Below are positions 5,752 through 6,281 of a stretch of DNA of 6,281 nt, piece by piece. A program made the position numbers and the translations under genes. The notes under the pieces are model-generated. The model worked only from the letters and a program-made list of their open reading frames with translations. It ran no database searches and was not told the DNA's origin. Source of the stretch: Rhodanobacteraceae bacterium (lineage in GTDB: Bacteria > Pseudomonadota > Gammaproteobacteria > Xanthomonadales > Rhodanobacteraceae); contig JAICHS010000140.1 in NCBI GenBank assembly GCA_025924775.1, positions 1-6,281 on the forward strand. Reading direction: 5' to 3'. Every line of letters starts with the position of its first letter. Within the stretch, counting starts at the first letter, position 1.

Positions 5752-6281
5752 ACGCCACAGTCATCACGCCGGACCTTCCGGAGCTGGGCCCGCCGCGCAG
5801 CTTCTACACGCACAAGTCGGGTTTGCTGAGCTGGCTGCTCGCCACCGACCACAAACGCATCGCGATCCTGTACGCGATCACGATCACGCTATTCTTCATC
5901 ATGGGCGGCGTCGCCGCGGCGATGATTCGCATCAACCTGGTCGAGCCACAGGGCGCGCTGCTGTCGGCCGAAACCTACAACAAGACCTTCACCTTCCACG
6001 GCGTGGTGATGGTGTGGTTCTTTTTGATTCCATCGATTCCCGCGACGCTCGGCAACTTCCTGCTGCCGATCATGATCGGCGCGCGCGACCTCGCCTTCCC
6101 ACGCCTGAACCTCGCAAGCTGGTACCTGTTCGTGATCGGCGGCTGTTTCACGATCGCCTGCCTGCTGCTGGGCGGCGTCGACACCGGCTGGACGTTCTAC
6201 ACGCCGTTCTCGACGATGTTCTCCAATACCAACGTGATCCTGGTCGCGGTCGGCGTGTTCGTCACCGGCTTCTCGACGATC
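5748..6281 (+). CDS. coxA: Cytochrome c oxidase subunit I (3' partial)
   Basis: The first 178 codons of the haem-copper catalytic subunit, which reduces O2 to water and pumps protons; the frame is open to the window edge. The cytoplasmic ATDHKRIAILY segment (32-42) precedes span 1. His84 in TFTFHGVVMVWFFL is the likely haem a ligand. The D-channel entry set of A-family oxidases is present: Asn103 (LGNFLLP), Asp114 (IGARDLAFPRLN) and Asn121. This suggests a pumping type A enzyme. The second haem a ligand, the haem a3 and CuB histidines and the K-channel lie beyond the window. The start at 5748 has GAGGGAA at 5734-5740, 7 nt upstream, and overlaps the coxB stop as ATGA. Subunit III would be expected downstream. 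Confidence 0.96.
   Translation, partial: MNATVITPDLPELGPPRSFYTHKSGLLSWLLATDHKRIAILYAITITLFFIMGGVAAAMIRINLVEPQGALLSAETYNKTFTFHGVVMVWFFLIPSIPATLGNFLLPIMIGARDLAFPRLNLASWYLFVIGGCFTIACLLLGGVDTGWTFYTPFSTMFSNTNVILVAVGVFVTGFSTI

Noticed and set aside
1..6281. CRISPR array, tRNA or rRNA genes, or a defence or toxin system
   Set aside because: No regularly spaced direct repeats and no structured-RNA signature were seen. Apart from the uncharacterised small membrane protein, every gene fits a respiratory role.

Overview
The window is a stretch of one tightly packed respiratory operon on the + strand. It holds the 3' part of an Alternative Complex III (ACIII, quinol:electron-acceptor oxidoreductase) cluster, followed directly by the start of a caa3-type cytochrome c oxidase cluster. 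Order: actC (5' end outside the window), actD, actE, actF, a 136-codon single-span membrane protein gene, a SCO-family copper protein gene, coxB with a fused cytochrome c domain, and coxA (3' end outside). There is no gene on the - strand and no non-coding gap of any size.

Organism: the DNA is GC-rich with GC-ending codons, and the ACIII/caa3 gene order is shared by many aerobic Gram-negative bacteria. Short palindromic repeats of the ccctctccc...gggagaggg type lie inside the operon. They resemble dispersed intergenic repeats that I associate with Xanthomonadales (Xanthomonadaceae/Rhodanobacteraceae), so I favour a gammaproteobacterium of that group. This is inference from pattern memory, not a search.

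How the genes work together: ActC and ActF are NrfD-like and related quinol-oxidising membrane subunits, ActD is a two-span membrane subunit and ActE is a mono-haem cytochrome c lipoprotein. ACIII oxidises membrane quinol and passes electrons through its cytochromes to the cytochrome c domain and CuA centre of CoxB, then to the haem a/haem a3-CuB centre of CoxA, where O2 is reduced. The SCO protein probably serves CuA assembly. Every gene junction overlaps: six are 4-nt ATGA overlaps and one (actF to the small membrane protein gene) is 8 nt, which points to translational coupling of the whole set.

The system is a known one. The unusual part is actE. Repeat elements sit at both ends of its reading frame (about 1386-1500 and 2169-2314). 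They stay open in frame, adding about 44 residues before the lipoprotein signal peptide and about 58 residues after the cytochrome domain, while both ATGA overlaps with actD and actF are kept. The SCO gene also carries an atypical stretch of about 36 codons before its signal peptide.
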